Origin: Larix kaempferi
Lineage: Eukaryota; Streptophyta; Pinopsida; Pinales; Pinaceae
Reading direction: 5' to 3'
Length of the DNA: 64,000 nucleotides
Assembly (NCBI GenBank): GCA_027924585.1
Contig: BSBM01002121.1
Coordinates: forward strand, 496,001-560,000
The translations under genes and the position numbers were made by a program. This document shows, piece by piece, positions 48,101 to 63,019 of this stretch (its first letter is position 1; the number at the start of each line of letters is the position of its first letter). The notes beneath the pieces are model-generated. The model made no database searches and was not told the origin of the DNA. It worked only from the letters and a program-made list of their open reading frames with translations.

Positions 48101-49300
48101 TTATTTTATAAATGGAATCTACAAAGTATGCACATTCTACGTCGTAACGACTTTCTATAGTTTGCACATGCGTCTGGAAATAAGAAAAGCTTACTTCCCC
48201 CGTTTTTTAAAATCACAGCTTCTAGAAGGTTTACATGATTTCTTAAAAAACACGAGTTTTTAGAAAATGTGTTTTATTTCATAAATGGAATCAACAAAGT
48301 ATTCACATTCTACGTCATAACGACTTTCTATAGTTTGCGCATGCGTTTGGAAATAAGAAAAGCTTACTTCCCCCGTTTTTTAAAATCACAGCTTCTAGAA
48401 GGTTTACATTATTTCGTAAAAAACACGAGTTTTTAGAAAATGTGTTTTATTTCATAAATGGAATCAACAAAGTATGCACATTCTACGTCATAATGACTTT
48501 CTATAGTTTGCGCATGCGTCCGGAAATAAGAAAAGCTTACTTCCCCCATTTTTTAAAATCACAGCTTCTAGAAGGTTTACATGATTTCTTAAACAACAAG
48601 AGTTTTTAGAAAATGTGTTTTATTTCATAAATGGAATCAACAAAGTATGCACATTCTACGTCATAACGAATGTCTATAGTTTGCGCATGCGTTTGGAAAT
48701 AAGAAAAGCTTACTTCCCCTGTTTTTTAAAATCACATCTTCTAGAAGGTTTACATGATTTCTTAAAAAACACGAGTTTTTAGAAAATGTGTTTTATTTCA
48801 TAAATGGAATCAACAAAGTATGCACATTTTACGTCATAACTACTTTCTATAGTTTGCGCATGATTCCGGAAATAATAAAAGCTTACTTCCACCGTTTTTT
48901 AAAATCACAGCTTCTAGAAGGTTTACATCATTTCGTAAAAAACACGAGTTTTTAGAAAATGTGTTTTATTTCATAAATGGAATCTATAAAGTATGCACAT
49001 TCTACGTCATAACGACTTTCTATAGTTTGCGCATGCGTCCGGAAATAAGAAAAGCTTACTTCCACCATTTTTTAAAATCATAGCTTCTTGAAGGTTTACA
49101 TGATTTCGTAAAAAACACGAGTTTTTAGAAAATGTGTTTTATTTCATAAATGGAATCTAGAAAGTATGCACATTCTACGTCATAACGACTTTCTATAGTT
49201 TCCGCATGCGTCCAGATATAAGAAAAGTTTACTTCCCCCGTTTTTTAAAATCACAGCTTTTAGAAGGTTTACATGATTTCTTAAAAAACACGAGTTTTTA
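45200..49300. repeat. 8-monomer higher-order repeat (1384 bp)
   Basis: The marker CGAATTTCTATAG (third copy CGAATGTCTATAG) falls at 45901, 47285 and 48668, spacings 1384 and 1383, exactly eight monomers. CATAAACGG recurs at the same 1384 spacing (46037 and 47421). TAAACAACAAGAG recurs at twice that (45824 and 48591). TCCAGATATAAG recurs at 1556 bp (47656 and 49212), showing one extra monomer in the last copy. Confidence 0.82.
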
Positions 49301-51619
49301 GAAAATGTGTTTTATTTCATAAATGGAATCAACAAATTATGCACATTCTACGTCTTAACGACTTTCTATAGTTTGCGCATGCGTTTGGAAATAAGAAAAG
49401 CTTACTTCCCCCGTTTTTTAAAATCACAGCTTCTAGAAGGTTTACATGATTTCTTAAAAAACACGAGTTTTTAGAATATGTGTTTTATTTCATCAATGGA
49501 AACAACAAAGTATGCACATTCTACGTGATAACGACTTTCTATAGGTTGCGCATGCGTCCAGAAATAAGAAAAGCTTACTTCCACCGTTTTTTAAAATCAC
49601 AGCTTCTAGAAGGTTTACATGATTTCGTAAAAAACATGAGTTTTTGGAAAATGTGTTTTATTTCATCAATGGAATCGACAAAGTATGCACATTCTACGTC
49701 ATAACGACTTTCTATAGTTTGCGCATGCGTCCGGAAATAAGAAAAGCTTACTTCCAACGTTTTTCAAAATCACAGCTTCTAGAAGGTTTACACGATTTCT
49801 TAAAAAACACGAGTTTTTAGAAAATGTGTTTTATTTCATAAATGGAATCAACAAAGTATGCACATTCTACGTCATAACGACTTTCTATGGTTTGCGCATT
49901 CGTTCGGAAATAAGAAAACCTTACTTCCACCGTTTTTTAAAATCACAGCTTCTAGAAAGTTTACATGATTTCTTAAAAAACACGAGTTTTTAGAAAATGT
50001 GTTTTATTTCATCAATGGAATCGACAAATAATGCACATTCAACATCATAACGAATTTCTATAGTTTGCGCATTCGTCCGGAAATAAGAAAAGCTTACTTC
50101 CACCGCTTTTTAAAATCACAGCTTCTAGAAGGTTTACATGATTTCGTAAAAAACACGAGTTTTTAGAAAATGTGCTTTATTTCATAAATTGAATCTACAA
50201 AGTATGCACATTCTACGTCATAACGACTTTCTATAGTTTGCGCATGCGTCCGGAAATAAGAAAAGCTTACTTCCCCCGTTTTTTAAAATCACAGCTTCTA
50301 GCAGGTTTACACGATTTGTTAAAAAACACGAGTTTTTAGAAAATGTGTTTTATTTCATAAATGGAATCTACAAAGTATGCACATTCTATGTCATAACGAC
50401 TTTCTATAGTTTGCGCATGCGTCCGGAAAATAAGAAAAGCTTACTTCCACCGTTTTTTAAAATAATAGCTTCTAGAAGGTTTACATGATTTCATAAAAAA
50501 CACAAGTTTTTAGAAAATGTGTTTTATTTCATAAATGGAATCAACAAAGTATGCACATTCTACGTCATAACGACTTTCTATAGTTTGCGCATGCGTCCGG
50601 AAATAAGAAAAGCTTACTTCCCCCGTTTTTTAAAATCACAGCTTCTAGAAGGTTTACATGATTTCTTAAACAACAAGAGTTTTTAGAAAATGTGTTTTAT
50701 TTCATCAATGGAATCGACAAAGTATGCACATTCTACGTCATAACAACTTTCTATAGTTTGCGCATGCATCCGGAAATAAGAAAAGCTTACTTCCAACGTT
50801 TTTCAAAATCACAGCTTCTAGAAGGTTTACATGATTTCTTAAAAAACACGAGTTTTTAGAAAATGTGCTTTATTTCATAAATGGAATCGACAAAGTATGC
50901 ACATTCTACGTCATAATGACTTTCTATAGTTTGCGCATGCGTTCGGAAATAAGAAAAGCTTACTTCCAACGTTTTTTAAAATCACAGCTTCTAGAAGGTT
51001 TACATGATTTGGTAAAAAACACGAGTTTTTAGAAAATGTGTTTTATTTCATAAATGGAATCTACAAAGTATGCTCATTCTACGTCATAACGACTTTCTAT
51101 AGTTTGCGCATGCGTCCGGAAATAAAAAAAAGCTTACTTCCCCCGTTTTTTAAAATCATAGCTTCTAGAAGGTTTACATGATTTCGTAAAGAACACGAGT
51201 TTTTAGAAAATGTGTTTTATTTCATAAATGGAATCAACAAAGTATGCACATTCTACGTCATAACGACTTTCTATAGTTTGCGCATGCGTTTGGAAATAAG
51301 AAAAGTTTACTTTCCCCGTTTTTTAAAATCACAGCTTCTAGAAGGTTTACATTATTTGTTAAAAAACACAAGTTTTTAGAAAATGTGTTTTATTTCATCA
51401 ATGGAATCAACAAAGTATGCACATTCTACGTCATAACGACTTTCTATAGTTTGCGCATGCGTCCGGAAATAAGAAAAGCTTACTTCCCCCGTTTTTTAAA
51501 ATCACAGCTTCTAGAAGGTTTACATGATTTGGTAAAAAACACGAGTTTTTAGAAAATGTGTTTTATTTCATAAATGGAATCTACAAAGTATGCACATTCT
51601 ACGTCATAACGACTTTCTA

Positions 51620-51758
51620 TAGTTTGCGCATGCGTCCGGAAATAAGAAAAGCTTACTTCCCCCGTTTTTTAAAATCACAACTTCTTGAAGGTTTACATGA
51701 TTTCTTAAAAAACACGAGTTTTTAGAAAATGCACATTCTATGTCATAACGACTTTCTA
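51620..51758. repeat. Truncated 139-bp monomer
   Basis: A 34-bp deletion fuses GAAAATG to CACATTC, with ATG shared at both ends of the lost segment. Single occurrence. Confidence 0.88.
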
Positions 51759-53899
51759 TAGTTTGCGCATGCCTTTGGAAATAAGAAAAGCTTACTTCCC
51801 CCGTTTTTTAAAATCACATCTTCTAGAAGGTTTACATGATTTCGCAAAAAACACGAGTTTTTAGAAAATGTGTTTTATTTCATAACTGGAATCAACAAAG
51901 TATTCACATTCTACGTCATAACGACTTTCTATAGTTTGCGCATGCATCCGGAAATAAGAAAAGCTTACTTCCCCCGTTTTTTAAAATCACAGCTTCTAGA
52001 AGGTTTACATGATTTCTTAAAAAACACGAGTTTTTAGAAAATGTGTTTTATTTCATAAATGGAATCAACAAAGTATGCACATTCTATGTCATAACGACTT
52101 TCTATAGTTTGCGCATGCGTTTGGAAATAAGAAAAGCTTACTTCCCCCGTTTTTTAAAATCACAGCTTCTAGAAGGTTTACATGATTTCTTAAAAAACAC
52201 GAGTTTTTAGAAAATGTGTTTTATTTCATAAATGGAATCAACAAAGTATGCACATTCTATGTCATAACGACTTTCTATAGTTTGCGCATGCGTTTGGAAA
52301 TAAGAAAAGCTTACTTCCCCCATTTTTTAAAATCACAGCTTCTAGAAGGTTTACATGATTTCTTAAAAAACATGAGTTTTTAGAAAATGTGTTTTATTTC
52401 ATAAATGGAATCTACAAAGTATGCACATTCTACATCATAACGACTTTCTATAGTTTGCGCATTCGTCCGGAAATAAGAAAAGCTTACTTCCACCGTTTTT
52501 TAAAATCACAGCTTCTAGAAGGTTTACATGATTTCGTAAAAAACACGAGTTTTTAGAAAAAGTGTTTTATTTCATAAATGGAATCTACAAACTATGCACA
52601 TTCTACGTCATAATGACTTTCTATAGTTTGCACATTCATCCGGAAATAAGAAAATCTTACTTCCACCGTTTTTCAAAATCACAGCTTCTAGAAGGTTTAC
52701 ATGATTTCTTAAAAAACACGAGTTTTTAGAAAATGTGTTTTATTTCATAAAGGGAATCGACAAAGTATGCACATTCTACGTAATAACGACTTTCTATAGT
52801 TTCCGCATTCAGCCGGAAATAAGAAAAGCTTACTTCCACCGTTTTTTAAAATCACAGCTTCTAGAAGGTTTACATGATTTCGTAAAAAACACGAGTTTTT
52901 AGAAAATTTGTTTTAATTCATCAATGGAATCTACAAAGTATGCACATTCTACGTCATAACGACTTTCTATAGTTTGCACATTCTTCCGGAAATAAGAAAA
53001 GCTTACTTCCACCGTTTTTTAAAATCACAGCTTCTAGAAGGTTTACATGATTTCTTAAAAAAGAGGAGTTTTTAGAAAATGTGTTTTATTTCGTAAATGG
53101 AATCAACAAAGTATGCACATTCTACGTAATAACGACTTTCTATAGTTTCCGCATTCGACCGGAAATAAGAAAAGCTTACTTCCCCCATTTTTTAAAATCA
53201 CAGCTTCCAGATGGTTTACATGATTTCTTAAAAAACACGAGTTTTTAGAAAATGTGTTTTATTTCATAAATGGAATCAACAAAGTATGCACATTCTACGT
53301 CATAACGACTTTCTATAGTTTGCGCATGCGTTTGGAAATAAGAAAATCTTACTTCCCCCGTTTTTTAAAATCACAGCTTCTAGAAGGTTTACATGATTTC
53401 TTAAAAAACACGAGTTTTTAGAAAATGTGTTTTATTTCATAAATGGAATCAACAAAGTATGCACATTCTACGTCATAACGACTTTCTATAGTTTGCGCAT
53501 GCGTTTGGAAAAAAGAAAAGCTTACTTCCCCCGTTTTTTAAAATCACAGCTTCTAGAAGGTTTACATGATTTGTTAAAAAACACGAGTTTTTATAAAATG
53601 TGTTTTATTTCATAAATAGAATAAACAAACTGTGCACATTCTACGTCATAACGACTTTCTATAGTTTGCGCATGCGTTTCGAAATAAGAAAAGCTTACTT
53701 CCCCCGTTTTTTAAAATCACAGCTTCTAGAAGGTTTACATGATTTCTTAAAAAACACGAGTTTTTAGAAAATGTGTTTTATTTCATAAATGGAATCAACA
53801 AAGTATGCACATTCTATGTCATAATGACTTTCTATAGTTTGCGCATGCGTTTGGAAATAAGAAAAGCTTACTTCCCCCGTTTTTTAAAATCACAGCTTC

Positions 53900-56800
53900 T
53901 AGAAGGTTTACATGATTTGTTAAAAAACACGAGTTTTTAGAAAATGTGTTTTATTTCATAAATGGAATCAACAAAGTGTGCACATTCTACGTCATAACGA
54001 CTTTCTATAGTTTGCGCATGCGTTTGGAAATAAGAAAAGCTTACTTCCCCCGTTTTTTAAAATCACAGCTTCTAGAAGGTTTACATGATTTCGTAAAAAA
54101 CACGAGTTTTTAGAAAATGTGTTTTAATTCATAAATGGAATCTACAAAGTATGCACATTCTACGTCATAACGACTTTCTATAGTTTGCGCATGCATCCGG
54201 AAATAAGAAAAGCTTACTTCCCCCGTTTTTTAAAATCACAGCTTCCAGAAGGTTTACATGATTTCTTAAAAAACACGAGTTTTTAGAAAATGTGTTTTAT
54301 TTCATAAATGGAATCAACAAAGTATGCACATTCTACGTCATAACGACTTTCTATAGTTTGCCCATGCGTCCGGAAATAAAAAAAGCTTACTACCACCGTT
54401 TTTTAAAATCACAGCTTCTAGAAGGTTTACATGATTTCGTAAAAAACACGAGTTCTAAGAAAATTTGTTTTATTTCATAAATGGAATCTACAAAGTATGC
54501 ACATTCTATGTCATAACGACTTTCTATAGTTTGCGCATTCGTCCGGAAATAAGAAAAGCTTACTTCCACCGTTTTTTAAAATCACAGCTTCTAGAAGGTT
54601 TACATGATTTCGTAAAAAACACGAGTTTTTAGAAAATGTGTTTTATTTCATAAATGGAATCTACAAAGTATGCACATTCTACGTCTTAACGACTTTCTAT
54701 AGTTTGCACATTCATCCGGAAATAAGAAAAGCTTACTTCCACCGTTTTTTAAAATCCCAGCTTCTAGAAGGTTTACATGATTTCTTAAAAAACACGAGTT
54801 TTTAGAAAATGTGTTTTATTTCATAAATGGAATCAACAAAGTATGCACATTCTACGTAATAACGACTTTCTATAGTTTCTGCATTCGACCAGAAATAAGA
54901 AAAGCTTACTTCCACCGTTTTTTAAAATCACAACTACTAGAAGGTGTAGATGATTTCGTAAAAAACACGAGTTTTTAGAAAATGTGTTTTATTTCATAAA
55001 TGGAATCAACATAGTATGCACATTCTATGTCATAAACACTTTCTATAGTTTGCGCATGCGTCCGGAAATAAGAAAAGCTTACTTCCACCGTTTTTCAAAA
55101 TGACAGCTTCTAGAAGGTTTACATGATTTCTTAAAAAACACGAGTTTTTAGAAAATGTATTTTATTTCATAAATGGAATCAACAAAGTATGCACATTCTA
55201 CGTCATAATGACTTTCTATAGTTTGGGCATGCGTTTGGAAATAAGAAAAGCTTACTTCCCCCGTTTTTTAAAATCACAGCTTCTAGAAGGTTTACATGAT
55301 TTGTTAAAAAACACGAGTTTTTAGAAAATGTATTTTATTTCATAAATGGAATCAGCAAAGTATGCACATTCTACGTCATAACGACTTTCTATAGTTTGCG
55401 AATGCGTCCGGAAATAAGAAAAGCTTACTTCCATCGTTTTTTAAAATAATAGCTTCTAGAAGGTTTACATGATTTCGTAAAAAACACGAGTTTTTAGAAA
55501 ACGTGTTTTATTTCATAAATGGAATCTGCAAAGTATGCACATTCTATGTCATAACGACTTTCTATAGTTTGCGCATTCGTCCCGAAATAAGAAAAGCTTA
55601 CTTCCACCGTTTTTTAAAATCACAGCTTCTAGAAGGTTTACATGATTTGTTAAAAAACATGAGTTTTTAGAAAATGTGTTTTATTTCATAAATGGAATCA
55701 ACAAAGTGTGCACATTCTACGTCATAACGACTTTCTATAGTTTGCGCATGCGTTTGGAAATAAGAAAAGCTTACTTCCCCCGTTTTTTAAAATCACAGCT
55801 TCTAGAAGGTTTACATGATTTCGTAAAAAACACGAGTTTTTAGAAAATGTGTTTTAATTCATAAATGGAATCTACAAAGTATGCACATTCTACGTCATAA
55901 CGACTTTCTATAGTTTGCGCATGCATCCGGAAATAAGAAAAGCTTACTTCCCCCGTTTCTTAAAATCACAGCTTCCAGAAGGTTTACATGATTTCTTAAA
56001 AAACACGAGTTTTTAGAAAATGTGTTTTATTTCATAAATGGAATCTACAAAGTATGCACATTCTACGTCATCACGACTTTGTATAGTTTGCGCACGCGTC
56101 CGGAAATAAGAAAAGCTTACTTCCACAGTTTTTTAAAATCACAGCTTCTAGAAGGTTTACATGATTTCGTAAAAAACACGAGTTTTTAGAAAATGTGTTT
56201 TATTTCATAAATGGAATCAACAAAGTATGCACATTCTACGTCATAACGACTTTCTATAGTTTGCCCATGCGTCCGGAAATAAGAAAAGCTTACTACCACC
56301 GTTTTTTAAAATCACAGCTTCTAGAAGGCTTACATGATTTCGTCAAAAACACGAGTTTTTAGAAAATTTGTTTTATTTCATAAATGGAATCTACAAAGTA
56401 TGCACATTCTATGTCATAACGACTTTCTATAGTTTGCGCATTCGTCCGGAAATAAGAAAAGCTTACTTCCACCGTTTTTTAAAATCACAGCTTCTAGAAG
56501 GTTTACATGATTTCGTAAAAAACACGAGTTTTTATTAAATGTGTTTTATTTCGTAAATGGAATCTACAAAGTATGCACATTCTAAGTCATAACGACTTTC
56601 TATAGTTGGCACATTCATCCGGAAATAAGAAAAGCTTACTTCCACCGTTTTTTAAAATCCCAGCTTCTAGAAGGTTTACATGATATCTTAAAAAACATGA
56701 TTTTTCAGAAAATGTGTTTTATTTCATAAATGGAATCAACAAAGTATGCACATTCTACGTAATAACGACTTTCTATAGTTTCTGCATTCGACCGGAAATA

Positions 56801-57450
56801 AGAAAAGCTTACTTCCACCATTTTTTAAAATCACAGCTACTAGAAGGTGTAGATGATTTCGTAAAAAACACGAGTTTTTAGAAAATGTGTTTTATTTCAT
56901 AAATGGAATCAACATAGTATGCACATTCTATGTCATAAGCACTTTCTATAGTTTGCGCATGCGTCCGGAAATAAGAAAAGCTTACTTCCACCGTTTTTCA
57001 AAATCACAGCTTCTAGAAGGTTTACATGATTTCTTAAAAAACACGAGTTTTTAGAAAATGTATTTTATTTCATAAATGGAATCAACAAAGTATGCACATT
57101 CTACGTCATAATGACTTTCTATAGTTTGGGCATGCGTTTGGAAATAAGAAAAGCTTACTTCCCCCGTTTTTTAAAATCACAGCTTCTAGAAGGTTTACAT
57201 GATTTTTTAAAAAACACGAGTTTTTAGAAAATGTATTTTATTTCATAAATGAAATCAACAAAGTATGCACATTCTACGTCATAACGACTTTCTATAGTTT
57301 GCGAATGCGTCCGGAAATAAGAAAAGCTTACTTCCACCGTTTTTTAAAATAATAGCTTCTAGAAGGTTTACATGATTTCGTAAAAAACACGAGTTTTTAG
57401 AAAATGTGTTTTATTTCATAAATGGAATCTACAAAGTATGCACATTCTAT
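53900..57450. repeat. 10/11-monomer higher-order repeat
   Basis: Markers recur first at 1730 bp (ten monomers: AAAGTGTGCAC at 53973 and 55703; ATGCATCCGG at 54191 and 55921). After one extra monomer near 56.05 kb they recur at 1903 bp (eleven monomers: TTTGCCCATG at 54364/56267; AAGGTGTAGATG at 54941/56844; TTTGGGCATG at 55225/57128; GCGAATGCG at 55398/57301). Two tandem copies are visible. Confidence 0.85.
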
Positions 57451-60400
57451 GTCATAACGACTTTCTATAGTTTGCGCATGCGTCCGGAAATAAGAAAAGC
57501 TTACTTCCCCCGTTTTTTAAAATCACAGCTTCTAGAAGGTTGACATGATTTCTTAAAAAACACGAGTTTTTAGAAAATGTGTTTTATTTCATAAATGGAA
57601 TCAACAAAGTATGCACATTCTATGTCATAACGACTTTCTATAGTTTGCGAATGCCTTTGGAAATAAGAAAAGCTTACTTCCCCCGATTTTTAAAATCACA
57701 GCTTCTAGAAGGTTTACATGATTTCGTAAAAAACACGAGTTTTTAGAAAATGTGTTTTATTTCATAAATGGAATCAACAAAGTATGTACATTCTACGTCA
57801 TAACGACTTTCTATAGTTTGCGCATGCGTCTGGAAATAAGAAAATCTTACTTCCCCCGTTTTTTAAAATCACAGCTTCTAGAAGGTTTACATGATTTCTT
57901 TAAAAACACGAGTTTTTAGAAAATGTGTTTTATTTCATAAATGGAATCAACAAAGTATGCATATTCTATGTCATAACGACTTTCTATAGTTTTCCCATGC
58001 GTTTGGAAATAAGAAAAGCTTACTTCCCCCATTTTTTAAAATCACAGCTTCTAGAAGGTTTACATCATTTCGTAAAAAGCACGAGGTTTTAGAAAATGTG
58101 TTTTATTTCATAAATGGAATCAACAAAGTATGCACATTCTACGCCATAACGACTTTCTATAGTTTGCGCATGCGTCCGGAAATAAGAAAAGCTTACTTCC
58201 CCCGTTTTTTAAAATCACAGCTTCTAGAAGGTTTACATGATTTGTTAAAAAACACGAGTTTTTAGAAAATGTGTTTTATTTCATAAATGGAATCAACAAA
58301 GTATGCACATTCTACGTCATAATGACTTTCTATAGTTTGCGCATGCGTCCGGAAATAAGAAAAGCTTACTTCCCCCGTTTTTTAAAATCACAGCTTCTAG
58401 AAGGTTTACATGATTTGTTAAAAAAAATGAGTTTTTAGAAAATGTGTTTTATTTCATATATGGAATCTACAAAGTATGCACATTCTACGTCATAACGACT
58501 TTCTATAGTTTGCGCATGCGTCCGGAAATAAGAAAAGCTTACTTCCCCCGTTTTTTAAAATCACAGCTTCTAGAAGGTTTACATGATTTCGTAAAAAACA
58601 CGAGTTTTTAGAAAATGTGTTTTATTTCATAAATGGAAACTACAAAGTATGCACATTCTACTTCATAACGACTTTCTATAGTTTGCGCATGCGTCCGGAA
58701 ATAAGAAAAGCTTATTCCCCCGTTTTTTAAAATCACAGCTTCTAGAAGGTTTACGTGATTTCTTAAAAAACATGAGTTTTTAGAAAATGTGTTTTATTTC
58801 ATAAATGGAATCAACAAAGTATGCACATTCTACATCATAACGACTTTCTATAGTTTGCGTATGCGTCCGGAAATAAAAAAAGCCTACTTCCACCGTTTTT
58901 TAAAATCACAGCTTCTAGAAGGTTTACATGGTTTCGTAAAAAACACGAGTTTTTAGAAAATGTGTTTTATTTCATAAATGGAATCTACAAAGTATGCACA
59001 TTCTATGTCATAACGACTTTCTATAGTTTGCGCATTCATCCAGAAATAAGAAAAGCTTACTTCCACCGTTTTTTAAAATCACAGCTTCTAGAAGGTTTAC
59101 ATGATTTCGTAAAAAACATGAGTTTTTAGAAAAAGTGTTTTATTTCATAAATGGAATCTACAAAGTATGCACATTCTACGTCATAACTACTTTCTATAGT
59201 TTTCACATTCATCCGGAAATAAGAAAAGCTTACTTCCACCGTTTTTTAAAATCACAGCTTCTAGAAGGTTTACATGATTTCTTAAAAAACACGAGTTTTT
59301 AGAAAATGTGTTTTATTTCATAAATGGAATCTACAAAGTATGCACATTCTACATCATAACGACTTTCTATAGTTTTCGCTTGCGTTTGGAAATAAGAAAA
59401 GCTTACTTCCCCTGTTTTTTAAAATCACAGCTTCTAGAAGGTTTACATGATTTGTTAAAAAACACGAGTTTTTAGAAAATGTGTTTTATTTCACAAATGG
59501 AATCAACAAAGTATGCACATTCTACATCATTACGACTTTCTATAGTTTGCGCATGCGTCCGGAAATAAGAAAAGCTTACTTCCACCGTTTTTTAAAATCA
59601 CAGCTTCTAGAAGGTTTACATGATTTCGTAAAAAACACGAGTTTTTAGAAAATGTGTTTTATTTCACAAATGGAATCTACAAAGTATGCACATTCTACGT
59701 AATAACGACTTTCTATAGTTTGCGCATGCGTCCGGAAATAAGAAAAGGTTACTTCCCCCGTTTTTTACAATCACAGCTTCTAGAAGGTTTACATGATTTC
59801 GTAAAAACATGAGTTTTTAGAAAATGTGTTTTATTTCATAAATGGAATCTACAAAGTATGCACATTCTACGTCATAACGACTTTCTATAGTTTGCGCATG
59901 CGTTTGGAAATAAGAAAAGCTTACTTCCCCTGTTTTTTAAAATCACAGCTTCTAGAAGGTTTACATGATTTGTTAAAAAACACGAGTTTTTAGAAAATGT
60001 GTTTTATTTCACAAATGGAATCAACAAAGTATGCACATTCTACGTCATAACGACTTTCTATAGTTTGCAAATGCGTCCGGAAATAAGAAAAGCTTACTTC
60101 TACTGTTTTTTAAAATCACGGCTTCTAGAAGGTTTACATGATTTCTTAAAAAACATGAGTTTTTAGAAAATGTGTTTTATTTCATAAGTGGAATCAACAA
60201 AGTATGCACATTCTACGTCATAACGACTTTCTATAGTTTGCGCATGCGTTTGGAAAGAAGAAAAGCTTACTTCCCCTGTTTTTTAAAATCACAGCTTCTA
60301 GAAGGTTTACATGATTTGTTAAAAAACACAAGTTTTTAGAAAATGTGTTTTATTTCACAAATGGAATCAACAAAGTATGCACATTCTACATCATAACGAC

Positions 60401-60899
60401 TTTCTATAGTTTGCGCATGCGTCCGGAAATAAGAAAAGCTTACTTCCACAGTTTTTTAAAATCACAACTTCTAGAAGGTTTACACGATTTCGTAAAAAAC
60501 ATGTGTTTTTAGAAAATGTGTTTTATTTCATAAATGGAATCAACAAAGTATGCACATTCTACGTCATAACGACTTTCTATAGTTTGCGCATGCATTTGGA
60601 AATAAGAAAAGCTTACTTCCCCTGTTTTTTAAAATCACAACTTCTAGAAGGTTTACATGATTTCTTAAAAAACACGAGTTTTTAGAAAATGTGTTTTATT
60701 TCATAAATGGAATCAACAAAGTATGCACATTCTACGTAATAACGACTTTCTATAGTTTCCGCATTCGACCGGAAATAAGAAAAGCTTACTTCCACCGTTT
60801 TTTAAAATCACAGCTTCTAGAAGGTTTACATGATTTCTTAAAAAACATGAGTTTTTAGAAAATGTGTTTTATTTCATAAATGGAATTAACAAAGTATGC

Positions 60900-62000
60900 A
60901 CATTCTACGTCATAACGACTTTCTATAGTTTGCGCATGCGTTTGGAAATAAGAAAGCTTACTTCCCCCGTTTTTTAAAATCACAGCTTCTAGAAGGTTTA
61001 CATGATTTGTTAAAAAACACGAGTTTTTAGAAAATGTGTTTTATTTCATAAATGGAATCAACAAAGTATGCACATTCTACGTCATAACGACTTTCTATAG
61101 TTTGCGCATGCGTCCGGAAAGAAGAAAAGCTTACTTCCACCGTTTTTTAAAATAATAGCTTCTAGAAGGTTTACATGATTACGTAAAAAACGCGAGTTTT
61201 TAGAAAATGTGCTTTATTTCATAAATTGAATCTACAAAGAATGCACATTCTACGTCATAACGACTTTCTATAGTTTGCGCATGCGTCCGGAAATAAGAAA
61301 AGCTTACTTCCCCCGTTTTTTAAAATCACAGCTTCTAGCAGGTTTACACGATTTGTTAAAAAACACGAGTTTTTAGAAAATGTGTTTTATTTCATAAATG
61401 GAATCTACAAAGTATGCACATTCTATGTCATAACGACTTTCTATAGTTTGCGCATGCGTCCGGAAAATAAGAAAAGCTTACTTCCACCGTTTTTTAAAAT
61501 AATAGCTTCTAGAAGGTTTACATGATTTCATAAAAAACACAAGTTTTTAGAAAATGTGTTTTATTTCATAAATGGAATCAACAAAGTATGCACATTCTAC
61601 GTCATAACGACTTTCTATAGTTTACGCATGCGTTTGGAAATAAGAAAGCTTACTTCCCCCGTTTTTTAAAATCACAGCTTCTAGAAGGTTTACATGATTT
61701 GTTAAAAAACACGAGTTTTTAGAAAATGTGTTTTATTTCATAAATGGAATCAACAAAGTATGCACATTCTACGTCATAACGACTTTCTATAGTTTGCGCA
61801 TGCGTCCGGAAAGAAGAAAAGCTTACTTCCACCGTTTTTTAAAATAATAGCTTCTAGAAGGTTTACATGATTACGTAAAAAACACGAGTTTTTAGAAAAT
61901 GTGTTTTATTTCATAAATGGAATCTACAAAGAATGCACATTCTACGTCATAATGACTTTCTATAGTTTGCGCATGCGTCCGGAAATAAGAAAACCTTACT
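60900..62000. repeat. 4-monomer duplication with embedded older block
   Basis: AGAAAGCTTAC (one A lost) at 60951 and 61643, and GGAAAGAAGAAAAG near 61115 and 61807, both recur at 692 bp, four monomers. The sequence between, with CTAGCAGGTTTACACG (61338) and CCGGAAAATAAG, matches 50.3-50.5 kb at an offset near 11037. Confidence 0.78.
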
Positions 62001-63019
62001 TCCCCCGTTTTTTAAAATCACAGCTTCTAGAAGGTTTACATGATTTTGTAAAAAACACGAGTTTTTAGAAAATGTGTTTTATTTCATAAATGGAATCTAC
62101 AAAATTTGCACATTCTACTTCATAACGACTTTCTATAGTTTGCGCATGCGTCTGGAAATAAGAAAAGCTTACTTCCCCCGTTTTTTAAAATCACAGCTTC
62201 TAGAAGGTTTACATGATTTCGTAAAAAACACGAGTTTTTAGAAAATGTGTTTTATTTCATAAATGGAATCAACAAAGTATGCACATTCTATGTCATAACG
62301 ACTTTCTATAGTTTGCGCATGCCTTTGGAAATAAGAAAAGCTTACTTCCCCCGTTTTTTAAAATCACAGCTTCTAGAAGGTTTACATGATTTCTTAAAAA
62401 ACACGAGTTTTTCGAAAATGTGTTTTATTTCATAAATGGAATCAACAAAGTATGCACATTCTACGTCATAACGACTTTCTATAGTTTGCGCATGCGTTTG
62501 GAAATAAGAAAAGCTTACTTCCCCCGTTTTTTAAAATCATAGCTTCTAGAAGGTTTACATGATTTCGTAAAAAACACGAATTTTTAGAAAATGTGTTTTA
62601 TTTCATAAATGGAATCAACAAAGTATGCACATTCTACATCATAAGGACTTTCTATAGTTTGCGCATGCTTCCGGAAATAAGAAAAGCTTACTTCCACCGT
62701 TTTTTAAAATCACAGCTTCTAGAAGGTTTACATGATTTCGTAAAAAACACGAGTTTTTAGAAAATGTGTTTTATTTCATAAATGGAATCTACAAAGTATG
62801 CACATTCTACGTAATAACGACTTTCTATAGTTTGTGCATCCGTCCAGAAATAAGAAAAGGTTACTTCCCCCGTTTTTTACAATCACAGCTTCTAGAAGCT
62901 TTACACGATTTCGTAAAAAACATGAGTTTTTAGAAAATGTGTTTTATTTCATAAATGGAATCAACAAAGTATGCACATTCTACGTCATAACGACTTTCTA
63001 TAGTTTGCGCATGCGTCCG

